From Lysinibacillus irui (GTDB lineage: Bacteria; Bacillota; Bacilli; Bacillales_A; Planococcaceae): a stretch of 64,000 bases of DNA. Within the stretch, counting starts at the first letter, position 1, and each line of letters begins with the position of its first letter. The translations under genes were made by a program, and so were the position numbers. The notes under the pieces were generated by a model, which saw nothing but the letters and a program-made list of their open reading frames with translations, was not told where the DNA came from and did no database searches. The stretch lies in NCBI RefSeq assembly GCF_028877475.1, contig NZ_CP113527.1, positions 303,501 through 367,500 on the forward strand, read 5' to 3'. Positions 52,383-61,516 of the stretch are shown piece after piece.

Positions 52383-52690
52383 TTGATATAGCACCCCTTT
52401 TTGATTCGTAAATGTGTAAATATTCTGTCTTATTGATCATGTTACTGGAAGATTTGTGAAAATAAAAGTAGCTTTTAGTGAGGAAGTGACGAAAATGTCA
52501 TCTATATACAGTGAAATGTCATGTAATACGATAGAATTCAAATAAACGAAAAGATAAACTTATATTTGTAAGCAATTTAAGGTGGCTAGTTTCTATTTTC
52601 ACTAGAAGATTATTCAAATGCTTCATGTAATAGGATTGTTAAGTAAAATGATATAATCGACTAAATATAGAGAAAGTAGAGGACGAAGTT
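52383..52690. other. Divergent intergenic region with promoter of the phosphoesterase gene
   Basis: About 300 bases. An extended -10 (TGATATAAT at 52649-52657) is the likely start site for the phosphoesterase gene. A small dyad TGAC/GTCA lies near 52487-52500. No gene seen. Confidence 0.5.
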
Positions 52691-53770
52691 ATGCCAAAAG
52701 TAATCGGCGGTTTACTTTTAATTAGTGTTTATAGTGCGTTGACTTTCTATTTAGGGTGGGGAGTGAAGCAGTGGCTTGTAGCTATGGGGTGGTTCCGTTA
52801 TCCAGTCCTATTTTGGTTACTATTATATATTGTGGCATTTAGTATTATAATCGGAAGGCTACATGAGTCTTTACGCTTCTTTTCGGTGATCAGCAATTAT
52901 TGGATGTTTATCTTTGAGTATGGATTATTACTATGTTTAGTTGCACAATTGATTATTTGGTTAACACCCTTTAAAAATGTACAAATAATTGGTAGTATAG
53001 CAGTTGCTGTGCTATTAGTATTAGGTATCATTGGCTCTTATTTAGCCTATTCTCCAGTTGTTCGTCATTTAGAGATCGCGGTTGCAAAAAAAGACAGTGA
53101 GCTTCATTCAATGAGAGCTGTTGTGGCATCCGATTTTCATTTAGGGGTTTTATCGCATAAAAGGCATTTGCAACGCTTTGTTAGCTTAGCTAATGAAGCA
53201 CAGCCAGATATTGTGTTGTTAGCTGGTGATATTGTGGATGATGATCCAAAATGGTTTGTACAAGAGGGAATGGCGGATGTCATGAAACAATTAAGGGCTA
53301 CATATGGAACGTATGGTATACTAGGTAACCATGAGTATTATGGCAAAAAAATCCCTGAATTTATAAGAGAAATGGAAAATGCCAATGTAAAAATACTGCT
53401 AGATGAAACAATTCGTATAGAAAATGCGTTTATATTAACAGGGCAAGAAGACAGGACGAACAAAGAAAGAAAACCACTTGAAGATTTAAAGTCTACTGAT
53501 AATTTACCTTGGCTTGTAATGAACCATACACCTGACGACTTGTTGACACCTTCGAAAATGGGTGTTGATTTACATATGTCAGGTCATACGCATAAGGGTC
53601 AGCTATGGCCGAATCAGTTTATAACAGCAAGAGTATTTGAACTGGATTATGGTTATAAGCTGAAGGAGCACATGCATACACTTGTTTCATCAGGATATGG
53701 CTTCTGGGGACCACCTATGCGAATTGGTAGTAGATCAGAACTGTGGGTAGTAGATATAAAATTTCAATAA
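52691..53770 (+). CDS. Membrane-anchored metallophosphoesterase (YkuE/YaeI-like)
   Basis: 359 residues. Four N-terminal helices (about 1-125) are followed by a calcineurin-like domain with all five metal motifs: SDFHLG, LAGDIVDD, GNHEYYG, MNHTPDD, and SGHTHKGQLWP. Relatives act on phospholipid headgroups or nucleotide-type phosphoesters outside the cytoplasm. Substrate not predictable. It precedes the UppP gene by about 100 bases. Confidence 0.9.
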   Translation: MPKVIGGLLLISVYSALTFYLGWGVKQWLVAMGWFRYPVLFWLLLYIVAFSIIIGRLHESLRFFSVISNYWMFIFEYGLLLCLVAQLIIWLTPFKNVQIIGSIAVAVLLVLGIIGSYLAYSPVVRHLEIAVAKKDSELHSMRAVVASDFHLGVLSHKRHLQRFVSLANEAQPDIVLLAGDIVDDDPKWFVQEGMADVMKQLRATYGTYGILGNHEYYGKKIPEFIREMENANVKILLDETIRIENAFILTGQEDRTNKERKPLEDLKSTDNLPWLVMNHTPDDLLTPSKMGVDLHMSGHTHKGQLWPNQFITARVFELDYGYKLKEHMHTLVSSGYGFWGPPMRIGSRSELWVVDIKFQ

Positions 53771-53874
53771 TAAGTTGAAATTTTGAATTGGACTACTTAG
53801 GCGAATTGGCAGTAGTATAGAAAAACGGAGTATTTTATAATAAGTGGGTATTTTATTAAAAAAGGTAAGGTGAC

Positions 53875-54711
53875 ATGGTGGAAATTATAGAGTTATTAAA
53901 AGCATTGATATTAGGCTTTGTTGAAGGTATGACAGAATTTGCACCAGTATCTTCTACAGGTCATATGATTATCGTAGATGATATGTGGTTAAAGACAGAA
54001 GAGTTTTTAGGAAAATATCCTGCGAATACATTTAAAATTGTAGTTCAACTTGGTTCTATATTAGCAGTTATCGTTGTTATGTGGAAACGTATGTTGAGCC
54101 TCATTGGCTTATACAATATAGATGGACAATCTAAATCTATGAATGGCCGTTTTAACTTATTGCATGTCATTGTTGGGATGCTACCTGCGGTTGTCTTAGG
54201 TTTTGCATTCAAGGATTTTATTGATGACCATCTTTTTAAAGTAGAGCATGTTATTTATGCATTGGTAGCTGGGGCAATTCTAATGATTGCGGCAGATAAA
54301 TTGGCACCGAGAAAGCCAAAAGTAGATTCTCTAGATAAGATTTCATATGGATTGGCATTTAAAGTAGGGCTAGTACAATGTCTATCTTTATGGCCAGGTT
54401 TTTCCCGTTCAGGCGCAACAATTTCAGGTGGGGTACTATTCGGTATGAGTCACCGTGTTGCAGCTGATTTTACATTTATTATGGCAGTACCGATTATGGC
54501 AGGTGCTAGTCTAGTATCTGTTTTGAAAAACTGGGATACTTTATCAATGGACTATTTTGGATTCTATGCTGTCGGATTTATTAGTTCATTTGTCTTTGCA
54601 TTACTATCGATCAAGTTCTTCTTAGCACTTATTTCAAAAGTGAAATTAATGCCTTTTGCGATTTATCGTTTAGTTTTAGCTGCTGTTCTTTGCGTAATCA
54701 TTTTCATGTAA
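53875..54711 (+). CDS. uppP: Undecaprenyl-diphosphatase UppP (BacA)
   Basis: 278 residues, about eight helices. Catalytic motif one GFVEGMTEFAPVSSTGHMIIV, motif two WPGFSRSGATISGG. It recycles undecaprenyl pyrophosphate to the monophosphate carrier for cell-wall synthesis and can raise bacitracin tolerance. Start is ATG 53875 behind AAGGTGAC. Confidence 0.96.
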   Translation: MVEIIELLKALILGFVEGMTEFAPVSSTGHMIIVDDMWLKTEEFLGKYPANTFKIVVQLGSILAVIVVMWKRMLSLIGLYNIDGQSKSMNGRFNLLHVIVGMLPAVVLGFAFKDFIDDHLFKVEHVIYALVAGAILMIAADKLAPRKPKVDSLDKISYGLAFKVGLVQCLSLWPGFSRSGATISGGVLFGMSHRVAADFTFIMAVPIMAGASLVSVLKNWDTLSMDYFGFYAVGFISSFVFALLSIKFFLALISKVKLMPFAIYRLVLAAVLCVIIFM

Positions 54712-54715
54712 AGTT

Positions 54716-54753
54716 AAAAGTCACTCTTCTGTACAAGAAGGAGTGGCTTTTTT
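54716..54753 (+). terminator. Terminator after uppP
   Basis: Arms AAAAGTCACTC(T)TCT and AGA(A)GGAGTGGCTTTT with a T-run. Confidence 0.85.
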
Positions 54754-54823
54754 GCATGCCTTTTCTGAATACATCTTTTTGAAATGAATATCATTGGGTT
54801 CAAAGTACTTTTTGTGGTGTAAT

Positions 54824-54895
54824 ATGATAACTGTATCTTCTGAAGAATTAGAAAGGGTAACCAATCGCTTAAATTCAACAATCAGAGAGTTATAA
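54824..54895 (+). CDS. Possible 23-aa peptide or remnant with WXG100-like helix
   Basis: A short frame ITVSSEELERVTNRLNSTIREL that recalls the first helix of WXG100/Esx proteins. No SD is visible. A frame from TTG 54794 is in phase and also lacks an SD. It sits directly before a terminator and may be the end of a larger lost gene. Confidence 0.2.
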   Translation: MITVSSEELERVTNRLNSTIREL

Positions 54896-54896
54896 A

Positions 54897-54932
54897 AATT
54901 AGCTATGCATACAATATATGCATAGCTTTTTA
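54897..54932 (+). terminator. Terminator without a clear upstream gene
   Basis: An 11-bp perfect stem AGCTATGCATA/TATGCATAGCT, loop CAATA, tail TTTT. Confidence 0.85.
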
Positions 54933-55106
54933 ATACAAAGGTTTAGGATAGAATGATTTATTTCAAGGATAAACTAAATAAATAGGCTGATGCGGTAGCA
55001 CGCCATTAGTTATAGATAACCTGTAACTAGAAACCTCTAGAAAATGATTGTTTTAAGTGTTACGCTAAAGGCGAATTAGGGAAATGAGTAGAGGGGTGTT
55101 TGGAAC

Positions 55107-56069
55107 ATGAAAAAGAAATTATTTATAACACGGAAGTTTCCTACACATATTGTTGAGCCGTTACAGGAGTATTATGAAATCTCACAGTGGGAAGAAGAGG
55201 AGATTGTGATTCCACGTGACAAACTGCTAGCAGCTGTAACTGATTGTGAAGTGCTGTGGGTAACGATAGCAGATCAAGTAGATGAAGAGTTACTTTCTTA
55301 CGCTCCAAATTTAAAACTAGTGACGAATTTGGCAGTTGGTTATAATAATATCGATGTTAAAGCTTTACGGAAAAAAGGAATTATGGCAACCAATACACCT
55401 GGTGTCTTAACCAATACGACTGCGGATTTAGTATTTGGTTTACTACTAGCTACTGCGAGAAGAATTCCGGAAAGTGAGAGGTATTTACGGGAAGGTAAAT
55501 GGAAAAGCTGGTACCCCATGCAATTGGTTGGTAAGGATGTATCTGGAGCGACAATAGGAATTATCGGTATGGGCCGCATTGGACAAGCTGTTGCAAGACG
55601 TGCAAAAGGTTTTGAAATGAAGGTTCTATATAATAATCGTAGACGTCGTCACGAAGCGGAAGAAATGTACGGTTTTCAATATGTTTCATTGGAGGATCTT
55701 TTAAAGCAATCTGATTTTGTAGTGATCATGACACCTTATAATAGTGATACGGAAGGCCTTATTGGAGCACAAGAATTAGCTTTGATGAAGGATGATGCTG
55801 TATTAATAAACGCTTCCCGTGGTGGAATTATAGATGAGGCTGCACTATATGATGTTTTGAAAAATGGAAAGCTCTGGGCAGCAGGGCTTGATGTGTTTGA
55901 ACAAGAGCCAATTGCGATGGATCATCCATTATTAACACTTCCGAATGTCGTTGCGCTACCACATATCGGTAGCGCGTCTTTAGAAACGAGAACAGCTATG
56001 TTAATGTTAAATGTGAAAGCCTTAATGGCATATGGGCAGGGCAAGGCAATTTCGAATCGAATCGATTAA
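55107..56069 (+). CDS. D-2-hydroxyacid dehydrogenase (glyoxylate/hydroxypyruvate reductase type)
   Basis: 320 residues. NAD-binding GIIGMGRIGQAVARRAKGFEM, catalytic Arg in INASRGGIIDEAAL, Glu in LDVFEQEP, and His in VALPHIGSASLETR. N-terminal IVEPLQEYYEISQWEEEE fits the GyaR/YvcT-type. It reduces glyoxylate, hydroxypyruvate or 2-ketoacids. SD GAGGGGTG. Confidence 0.93.
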   Translation: MKKKLFITRKFPTHIVEPLQEYYEISQWEEEEIVIPRDKLLAAVTDCEVLWVTIADQVDEELLSYAPNLKLVTNLAVGYNNIDVKALRKKGIMATNTPGVLTNTTADLVFGLLLATARRIPESERYLREGKWKSWYPMQLVGKDVSGATIGIIGMGRIGQAVARRAKGFEMKVLYNNRRRRHEAEEMYGFQYVSLEDLLKQSDFVVIMTPYNSDTEGLIGAQELALMKDDAVLINASRGGIIDEAALYDVLKNGKLWAAGLDVFEQEPIAMDHPLLTLPNVVALPHIGSASLETRTAMLMLNVKALMAYGQGKAISNRID

Positions 56070-56071
56070 AA

Positions 56072-56108
56072 ATTGGAGCATATCACTGTGATATGCTCCA
56101 TCTTTATT
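56072..56108. terminator. Bidirectional terminator
   Basis: A perfect 13-bp inverted repeat (arms TGGAGCATATCAC and GTGATATGCTCCA) between convergent genes; tail TCTTTATT. Confidence 0.85.
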
Positions 56109-56907
56109 ATCTATTAAATAAATCGAATATACCGCCGATACCGCCTTCGCCCTTAGACTGGCCGCCTCCGCCTTGTGAAATTGGCGCTGCTGCAAAGACA
56201 CGACTTGCTAGACGGCTAAATGGTAATGATTGTACCCACACTGTTCCCGGGCCGCGTAATGTAGCAAAGAAGATTCCTTCGCCACCAAATAATGCTGTTT
56301 TTACGCCTCCAACCATTTCAATATCGTAATCTACATTAGATGTCATTGCCACTAAACATCCTGTATCCACACGTAAAACTTCTCCTGGTTGTAACGTTTT
56401 TTCGTGAATTGCTCCACCTGCATGAACGAATGCCATGCCGTCACCCTCAAGCTTTTGCATAATGAAGCCTTCCCCACCGAAGAAGCCTACACCGATTTTT
56501 TTCTGAAATTCAACGCCAACAGATACACCTTTAGCTGCAGCTAGAAATGCATCCTTTTGACAAATGATCTTACCATTTAGTTGGCTTAAATCCATTGGTA
56601 TAATTTTACCAGGGTATGGGGAAGCAAAATAAACATGTTTCTTACCTGAGCCAACATTTGTGAATGTCGTCATGAATAAGCTTTCACCTGTAATAAGTCG
56701 CTTTCCAGCACCTAGTAATTTCCCCATTAGACCACTTTGCTGGCCACCACTTGAACCATCGCCAAAAATAGTTTCCATATGGATAGAGTCATCCATCATC
56801 ATTAATGCCCCTGCTTCTGCAACAACTGTTTCTTGTGGATCAAGCTCAACTTGCACATATTGCATGTCGTCACCAAATAACTTGTAGTCAATTTCATGAT
56901 TATTCAT
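56107..56907 (-). CDS. TIGR00266/AIM24 family protein
   Basis: 266 residues in a beta-sandwich: VQVELDPQETVVAEAGALMMMDD, FMTTFTNVGSGKKHVYFASPYPG, GKIICQKDAFLAAAKGVSVGVE, GFFGGEGFIMQKLEGDGMAFVHAGG, and GVKTALFGGEGIFFATLRGPGTVWVQSLPF. A glycine-rich tail GGGGQSKGEGGIGGIF ends in DLFNR. Family function in bacteria is not settled. The SD GGAGG is near ATG 56907. Likely monocistronic. Confidence 0.9.
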   Translation of the reverse strand: MNNHEIDYKLFGDDMQYVQVELDPQETVVAEAGALMMMDDSIHMETIFGDGSSGGQQSGLMGKLLGAGKRLITGESLFMTTFTNVGSGKKHVYFASPYPGKIIPMDLSQLNGKIICQKDAFLAAAKGVSVGVEFQKKIGVGFFGGEGFIMQKLEGDGMAFVHAGGAIHEKTLQPGEVLRVDTGCLVAMTSNVDYDIEMVGGVKTALFGGEGIFFATLRGPGTVWVQSLPFSRLASRVFAAAPISQGGGGQSKGEGGIGGIFDLFNR

Positions 56908-57505
56908 AAAGGAATTCCTCCAAAAGTAAATTTATTGATATTGTATACGATTATAAGACACAATGGTTTCAATTAGAAATTAAATATTTTAGAAAAAAAG
57001 GAAATTAACTAGAAAATGTCGAATATAAAAAACTAGAATGTGTATTATTTATTTTCATTTAACTAAGGGTGTTGTGAATATACATAACCTTAAAGACTTC
57101 TATTATTAGAAGTCATCCTCTCAATGGAGGGATTAAAGTTAAGTGGAAATAAGGCCTCTGGCAGTTGTCACTGATCATTATGTAAATAATAGTATTACAA
57201 GGTGCAATGTATATTGAAAATTCGGAATTTTGACATATTTTATCTTCGCACAGTGGAAAACACCTCCTCTGTGGATGGTGGATCACCGATGTAATAAGTC
57301 GATTTTTTCACTATGGATTTAGTCTGAAGATAAAGCTCTGGCAGAAGAATCGGATTTTCAAAGGAATTGTATAATAAGACAATTCAAAATCCGGACGTAA
57401 TCGCCCAGGAAAACTAATTCTGTTTACATTTATAGACTCTGTACCTATGGAATACGACTGGTACAATAGCCGAGGCATCATAGAGTATTTCAGGGGGTGT
57501 ATGTA
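56908..57505. other. Long leader and intergenic region upstream of the lysine-catabolic operon
   Basis: Nearly 600 bases with no gene. It has a perfect hairpin GACTTCTA/TAGAAGTC (57094-57113), a hairpin CCTC/GAGG right after, and a nested cruciform at 57351-57393 (CGGATTTT/AAAATCCG outer, GAATTGT/ACAATTC inner). An extended -10 TGGTACAAT at 57459-57467 is a candidate promoter. No lysine riboswitch core was recognised. A reverse-strand frame here (57311-57547) is not a gene. Confidence 0.5.
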
Positions 57506-58984
57506 GTGGAGATTAAAAACTATATCGGTGGTAAATGGGTCACACATTCACATTTACAAAGTATAGCAGTGACGAACCCTGCAAATGGTGAGCAGCTTGC
57601 AACTATACCACGCTCAACTTCAAATGAGGTAGATGAGGCAGTTGCTGCTGCTAAGCAAGCACAAAAAAGCTGGGCACTTATACCAGCACCAAAACGTGCA
57701 GACTATTTATATGCCATCGGTCAAAAAATGAAAGAAAAAAAGGAATATTTGGCGACCGTTTTAACAAAAGAGATGGGCAAGGTAATCGAAGAGGCTAGAG
57801 GAGAAGTGCAAGAAGGAATTGATATGGCTTACTATATGGCGGGTGAAGGTCGAAGATTGTTTGGTGAAACAACACCTTCTGAGCTTGCCAATAAATTTGC
57901 CATGAGTGTAAGAGCACCAATTGGTGTTGTTGCACTTATTACACCGTGGAATTTCCCAGTAGCAATTGCTACGTGGAAGTCATTTCCTGCCATCGTTGCG
58001 GGAAATACATTCATTTGGAAACCATCGAACGAAACACCAATGATGGCCTACGAAATGGGCAAAATTTTTGAAGAGGTAGGCTTGCCAGATGGTGTAGCTA
58101 ATATTGTGTTTGGTACAGGTCCTACAGTAGGGACGGCTTTAATTGAACATCCTGACGTCAAGGTTATTTCCTTTACAGGTTCTACTACAACGGGTAGTAA
58201 AGTAGCTGAGCTTGGTGGCAAGCATTTAAAAAAGATTTCTTTAGAGATGGGTGGAAAAAATGCAGTCATTGTTATGAATGATGCTGATCTACAGCTAGCT
58301 ACAGAAGGGATTTTATGGAGTGCATTTGGTACTGCTGGACAAAGATGTACAGCATGTAGCCGAGTGATTGTGCATAAAGATGTAAAAGAACAATTAGAAA
58401 AGCGTCTCTTAGATGAAATGCAAAAGCTAACCATTGGGGACGGTTTAGATATGGGCGTTAAAATAGGACCAGTAATTAATAAAGCTGCACTGGAAAAAAT
58501 AAATCACTATGTGCAAATAGGCAAACAAGAGGGTGCCACATTATTAGCAGGGGGCAGAATATTAAATGAACCACCTTACGATAAAGGATTCTATTATGAG
58601 CCAACACTGTTTACGAATGTGAAACCTGATATGATTATTGCCCAAGAAGAAATCTTTGGTCCAGTCGTTTCTTTGATTGAAGTGGCAAATTTAGAAGAAG
58701 CAATTGAAGTAAATAATGGCGTGAAATTTGGCTTATCCAGCTCAATTTTCTCGCAAGATGTGAATACAATTTTCCGCGCACAGCGTGACTTAGACACAGG
58801 TATTGTTTATGTAAATGCCGGCACAACAGGTGCTGAAATCCATTTACCTTTTGGAGGCACAAAAGGGACTGGAAATGGTCACCGTGATTCAGGTGTAGCA
58901 GCTCTGGATGTATACACAGAATGGAAGAGTATTTATGTAGACTACAGCGGTAAATTACAAAGAGCACAAATCGATACAGAGTAA
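57506..58984 (+). CDS. Aldehyde dehydrogenase, probable 2-aminoadipate 6-semialdehyde dehydrogenase
   Basis: 492 residues. NAD-binding WNFPVAIATWKSFPAIVAGN, FTGSTTTGSKVAELGG, catalytic Glu in LEMGGKNAVIV, catalytic Cys in GTAGQRCTACSRVIV, and EEIFGPVVSLIEV. The lysine 6-dehydrogenase gene follows after a short gap, so oxidation of the piperideine-carboxylate/aminoadipate semialdehyde product to 2-aminoadipate is the best inference. GTG 57506 is six bases after AGGGGGTG; an in-frame GTG at 57497 lies within it. Confidence 0.9.
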   Translation: MEIKNYIGGKWVTHSHLQSIAVTNPANGEQLATIPRSTSNEVDEAVAAAKQAQKSWALIPAPKRADYLYAIGQKMKEKKEYLATVLTKEMGKVIEEARGEVQEGIDMAYYMAGEGRRLFGETTPSELANKFAMSVRAPIGVVALITPWNFPVAIATWKSFPAIVAGNTFIWKPSNETPMMAYEMGKIFEEVGLPDGVANIVFGTGPTVGTALIEHPDVKVISFTGSTTTGSKVAELGGKHLKKISLEMGGKNAVIVMNDADLQLATEGILWSAFGTAGQRCTACSRVIVHKDVKEQLEKRLLDEMQKLTIGDGLDMGVKIGPVINKAALEKINHYVQIGKQEGATLLAGGRILNEPPYDKGFYYEPTLFTNVKPDMIIAQEEIFGPVVSLIEVANLEEAIEVNNGVKFGLSSSIFSQDVNTIFRAQRDLDTGIVYVNAGTTGAEIHLPFGGTKGTGNGHRDSGVAALDVYTEWKSIYVDYSGKLQRAQIDTE

Positions 58985-59010
58985 CAGATCAACGAAAGGG
59001 GATGTTCTTG

Positions 59011-60183
59011 ATGAAAGTTGTTGTATTAGGTGCAGGTTTAATGGGTAAAGAGGTAGCTCGTGATTTAATAAAAAACGATAAAGTTGAGCGTGTGTATTTA
59101 GGGGATATCGATGTAAAAGTTGCACAGGATTTTGTAGACACACTAGATACAAATAAGGTTGAGGTTGTAGAGCTACACGCAGAACGTGACGATTCGTTAA
59201 TGGACGTTATTTCGAAGGGTGATGTTGCCGTCAATGCATTGTTTTATTCGTTCAATGAGCGAGTAGCAAGAGCAGCCATTGAGGCAGGTGTACATTCCGT
59301 CGACTTAGGTGGTCATATCGGTGGCGTTACAGAGAAGATATTGGATCTACATGAGGAAGCCAAGGCAAAAGGTGTTACAATCATTCCTGACCTAGGTGTT
59401 GCTCCAGGCATGGTCAATATTCTAGCGGGGTATGGTGCCTCGAAATTAGATGAGGTCGAATCTATTAAACTATTTGTAGGTGGTATTCCAACTGAGCCAA
59501 AACCTCCACTCCATTATACACGTGTATTTTCTTTAGACGGCGTATTCGATCATTATACTGAGCCTTCCAAAACAATTCAGAAGGGCAAGCTTGAAGAAGT
59601 TCCATCCCTATCAGGCGTTGAACCTATTTATTTTGATGGTTTCGGTGTGCTTGAGGCATTTTATACATCTGGAGGCATCTCCACTTTGTATAAGACATTC
59701 CCAAATGTCCGCACACTAGAATATAAAACAATCCGCTATAAAGGCCATGCAGAGAAGTTTAAACTTTTAGCTGACTTAGGATTCCTTGATTCAGCAAATA
59801 AGGTAGAAGTGGATAATCAAGAAGTACCTGTCCGCGCAGTAGTACGAGAAGCACTTAAAAAGAAACTTGAACTGGGAACAAAACCAGATGCTGTACTATT
59901 ACGTGTTATTGTAGCTGGTGAAAAAGCACAGCAACAAGTGACATATGAATATGAAATGGTTGTACGTAAGGATATGACCATCAATGAAACGGCAATGGCA
60001 CGTGCAACCGCTAATACCATTTCGGTTGTAGCTCAAATGATTGGTGCAGGTGCTATTACAGAACATGGTGTATTCGCACCTGAAGCTATAGTGCCCGGTG
60101 CTACGTATATTGAAGAGATGGCTAAACGTGGCGTAGTGATTAAAGAGACATCTCATAAGTCTGCAATGATTGTGAAATGGTAG
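59011..60183 (+). CDS. lysDH: L-lysine 6-dehydrogenase
   Basis: A 390-residue saccharopine-dehydrogenase-like enzyme. NAD-binding VVVLGAGLMGKEVARDLI at the start, then VNALFYSFNERVARAAIEAG, HSVDLGGHIGGVTEKILDL, IIPDLGVAPGMVNILAGYGAS, LEYKTIRYKGHAEKFKLLADL. Block by block this follows Geobacillus lysine dehydrogenase (EC 1.4.1.18). It oxidises the epsilon amino group of lysine to give piperideine-6-carboxylate. ATG 59011 lies nine bases after AAAGGGG. Confidence 0.92.
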   Translation: MKVVVLGAGLMGKEVARDLIKNDKVERVYLGDIDVKVAQDFVDTLDTNKVEVVELHAERDDSLMDVISKGDVAVNALFYSFNERVARAAIEAGVHSVDLGGHIGGVTEKILDLHEEAKAKGVTIIPDLGVAPGMVNILAGYGASKLDEVESIKLFVGGIPTEPKPPLHYTRVFSLDGVFDHYTEPSKTIQKGKLEEVPSLSGVEPIYFDGFGVLEAFYTSGGISTLYKTFPNVRTLEYKTIRYKGHAEKFKLLADLGFLDSANKVEVDNQEVPVRAVVREALKKKLELGTKPDAVLLRVIVAGEKAQQQVTYEYEMVVRKDMTINETAMARATANTISVVAQMIGAGAITEHGVFAPEAIVPGATYIEEMAKRGVVIKETSHKSAMIVKW

Positions 60184-60192
60184 GTGCTAACC

Positions 60193-61386
60193 ATGAACTT
60201 TGAAATGTCCAGTGAGCAAGAAATGCTACGAAAAACAGTAAGACAGTTTGTTGATGAGGAAATCATCCCCTATATTGCAAAATGGGACGCGGCAGGCGGC
60301 TTTGATGCTAAGATTTGGTCGAGACTTGCAGAACTTGGCTTAATGGGAGTTTGTGTACCTGAACAATATGGTGGAAGTGGTATGGATTATAACGCTCTTG
60401 CCATCGTTTGTGAGGAGCTTGAACGTGGAGATACGGCGTTTCGCACAGCCGTATCCGTCCATACAGGATTAAATAGCATGACCCTTATGCAGTGGGGGAC
60501 TGAAGATCAAAAGCAGCGATACCTTGTTCCACAGGCAAAAGGTGTTCGTATTGGAGCATTTGGTCTTACAGAGCCAGGCGCTGGATCTGATGTAGCTGCT
60601 ATGTCTACAACGGCTGTCCGTGATGGTGATCATTATGTCCTCAATGGACAAAAAACATGGATTTCCTTATGTGATATTGCAGATCACTTTATCGTTTTTG
60701 CTTATACAGACAAAGCGAAAAAACATCATGGTATTAGTGCCTTCATTGTAGAGCGTTCTATGGCTGGCTTTACATCAAAAGCGATTAAAGGTAAGTATGG
60801 TATTCGCGCTGGTAATACAGGTGAGCTCTTTTTTGAAGATTTACGTGTACCAATAGAAAACCGTCTTGGCGAAGAGGGTGAAGGTTTCAAAATTGCCATG
60901 TCTGCGTTAGATAATGGTCGTTTTACGGTAGCGGCTGGTGCAGTTGGTTTAATCCAAGCCTGTATAGAAGCTAGTGTGAAATACTGTCATGAACGAGAAA
61001 CATTTGGCAAGCCAATAGGAGAGCACCAGCTCGTTGGGCGAATGCTTGCTAATATGGAAGCTGGCTATCAAATGAGCCGACTTCTTGTCTACCGCGTTGG
61101 AGAATTAAAAAACAAAGGTGTTCGAAATACAAGAGAGACATCTTTAGCAAAATGGCAGGCTTGTGATTTTGCTAATAAGGCTGCAGATGATGCGGTACAA
61201 ATTCATGGTGCGTATGGTTATTCAGACGAATATCCTGTGGCTCGTTATTTACGAAACTCAAAAGCACCTGTTATTTATGAAGGAACGCGTGAGATTCATA
61301 CCATTATGCAGGCTGATTATGTTTTAGGCAAACGTCTAGATAAGCCGTTAACTAAAATGTTGCCTAAATGGCCATTTGAAGAATAG
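60193..61386 (+). CDS. Acyl-CoA dehydrogenase of the lysine-catabolic operon
   Basis: 397 residues: FGLTEPGAGSDVAAMSTTA, GQKTWISLCDIADHFIVF, GKYGIRAGNTGELFFEDLRVP, DDAVQIHGAYGYSDEYPVARYLRNSKAPVIYEGTREIHTIMQ. The catalytic Glu is in the IYEGTRE block. In this operon the likely substrate is glutaryl-CoA or a branched intermediate. ATG 60193 lies six bases after AGGTG, nine bases after the lysDH stop, so it is one transcript. Confidence 0.9.
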   Translation: MNFEMSSEQEMLRKTVRQFVDEEIIPYIAKWDAAGGFDAKIWSRLAELGLMGVCVPEQYGGSGMDYNALAIVCEELERGDTAFRTAVSVHTGLNSMTLMQWGTEDQKQRYLVPQAKGVRIGAFGLTEPGAGSDVAAMSTTAVRDGDHYVLNGQKTWISLCDIADHFIVFAYTDKAKKHHGISAFIVERSMAGFTSKAIKGKYGIRAGNTGELFFEDLRVPIENRLGEEGEGFKIAMSALDNGRFTVAAGAVGLIQACIEASVKYCHERETFGKPIGEHQLVGRMLANMEAGYQMSRLLVYRVGELKNKGVRNTRETSLAKWQACDFANKAADDAVQIHGAYGYSDEYPVARYLRNSKAPVIYEGTREIHTIMQADYVLGKRLDKPLTKMLPKWPFEE

Positions 61387-61387
61387 A

Positions 61388-61423
61388 ACGAGAGGGGAAT
61401 TATTCCCTCTCGTCTTTTTTTTT
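61388..61423 (+). terminator. Terminator after lysine-catabolic operon
   Basis: A stem ACGAGAGGG(GAAT)/(ATT)CCCTCTCGT and a nine-T run. Confidence 0.92.
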
Positions 61424-61516
61424 GTGTGAAGCCCCTGTTAAAAAATTTCAGAAAAATGTAACTTTCCAACCTTTTGCTAGTCTAATTGGTAAACAAGTAT
61501 ATGAAGGGAAGGAAAA

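Larger units (their letters stand above)
54754..55106. other. Intergenic region with a second terminator and a 23-codon frame
   Basis: A 23-codon frame (54824-54895, MITVSSEELERVTNRLNSTI...) is followed at once by a strong terminator (54897-54932). The rest of the region is AT-rich without features. Confidence 0.45.

Noticed and set aside
54781..54800. Fur-box-like sequence GAATATCATT near 54786
   Set aside because: Only about half of the 19-bp dyad is present.
57160..57360. Sigma-54 (-24/-12) or lysine riboswitch before the lysine operon
   Set aside because: TGGCAG occurs twice but without a GC-containing -12 at the right distance; riboswitch core bases not found.
57311..57547. 78-codon reverse-strand frame in the lysine operon leader
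   Set aside because: It runs across the cruciform and into the aldehyde dehydrogenase start, has no SD and no recognisable sequence.
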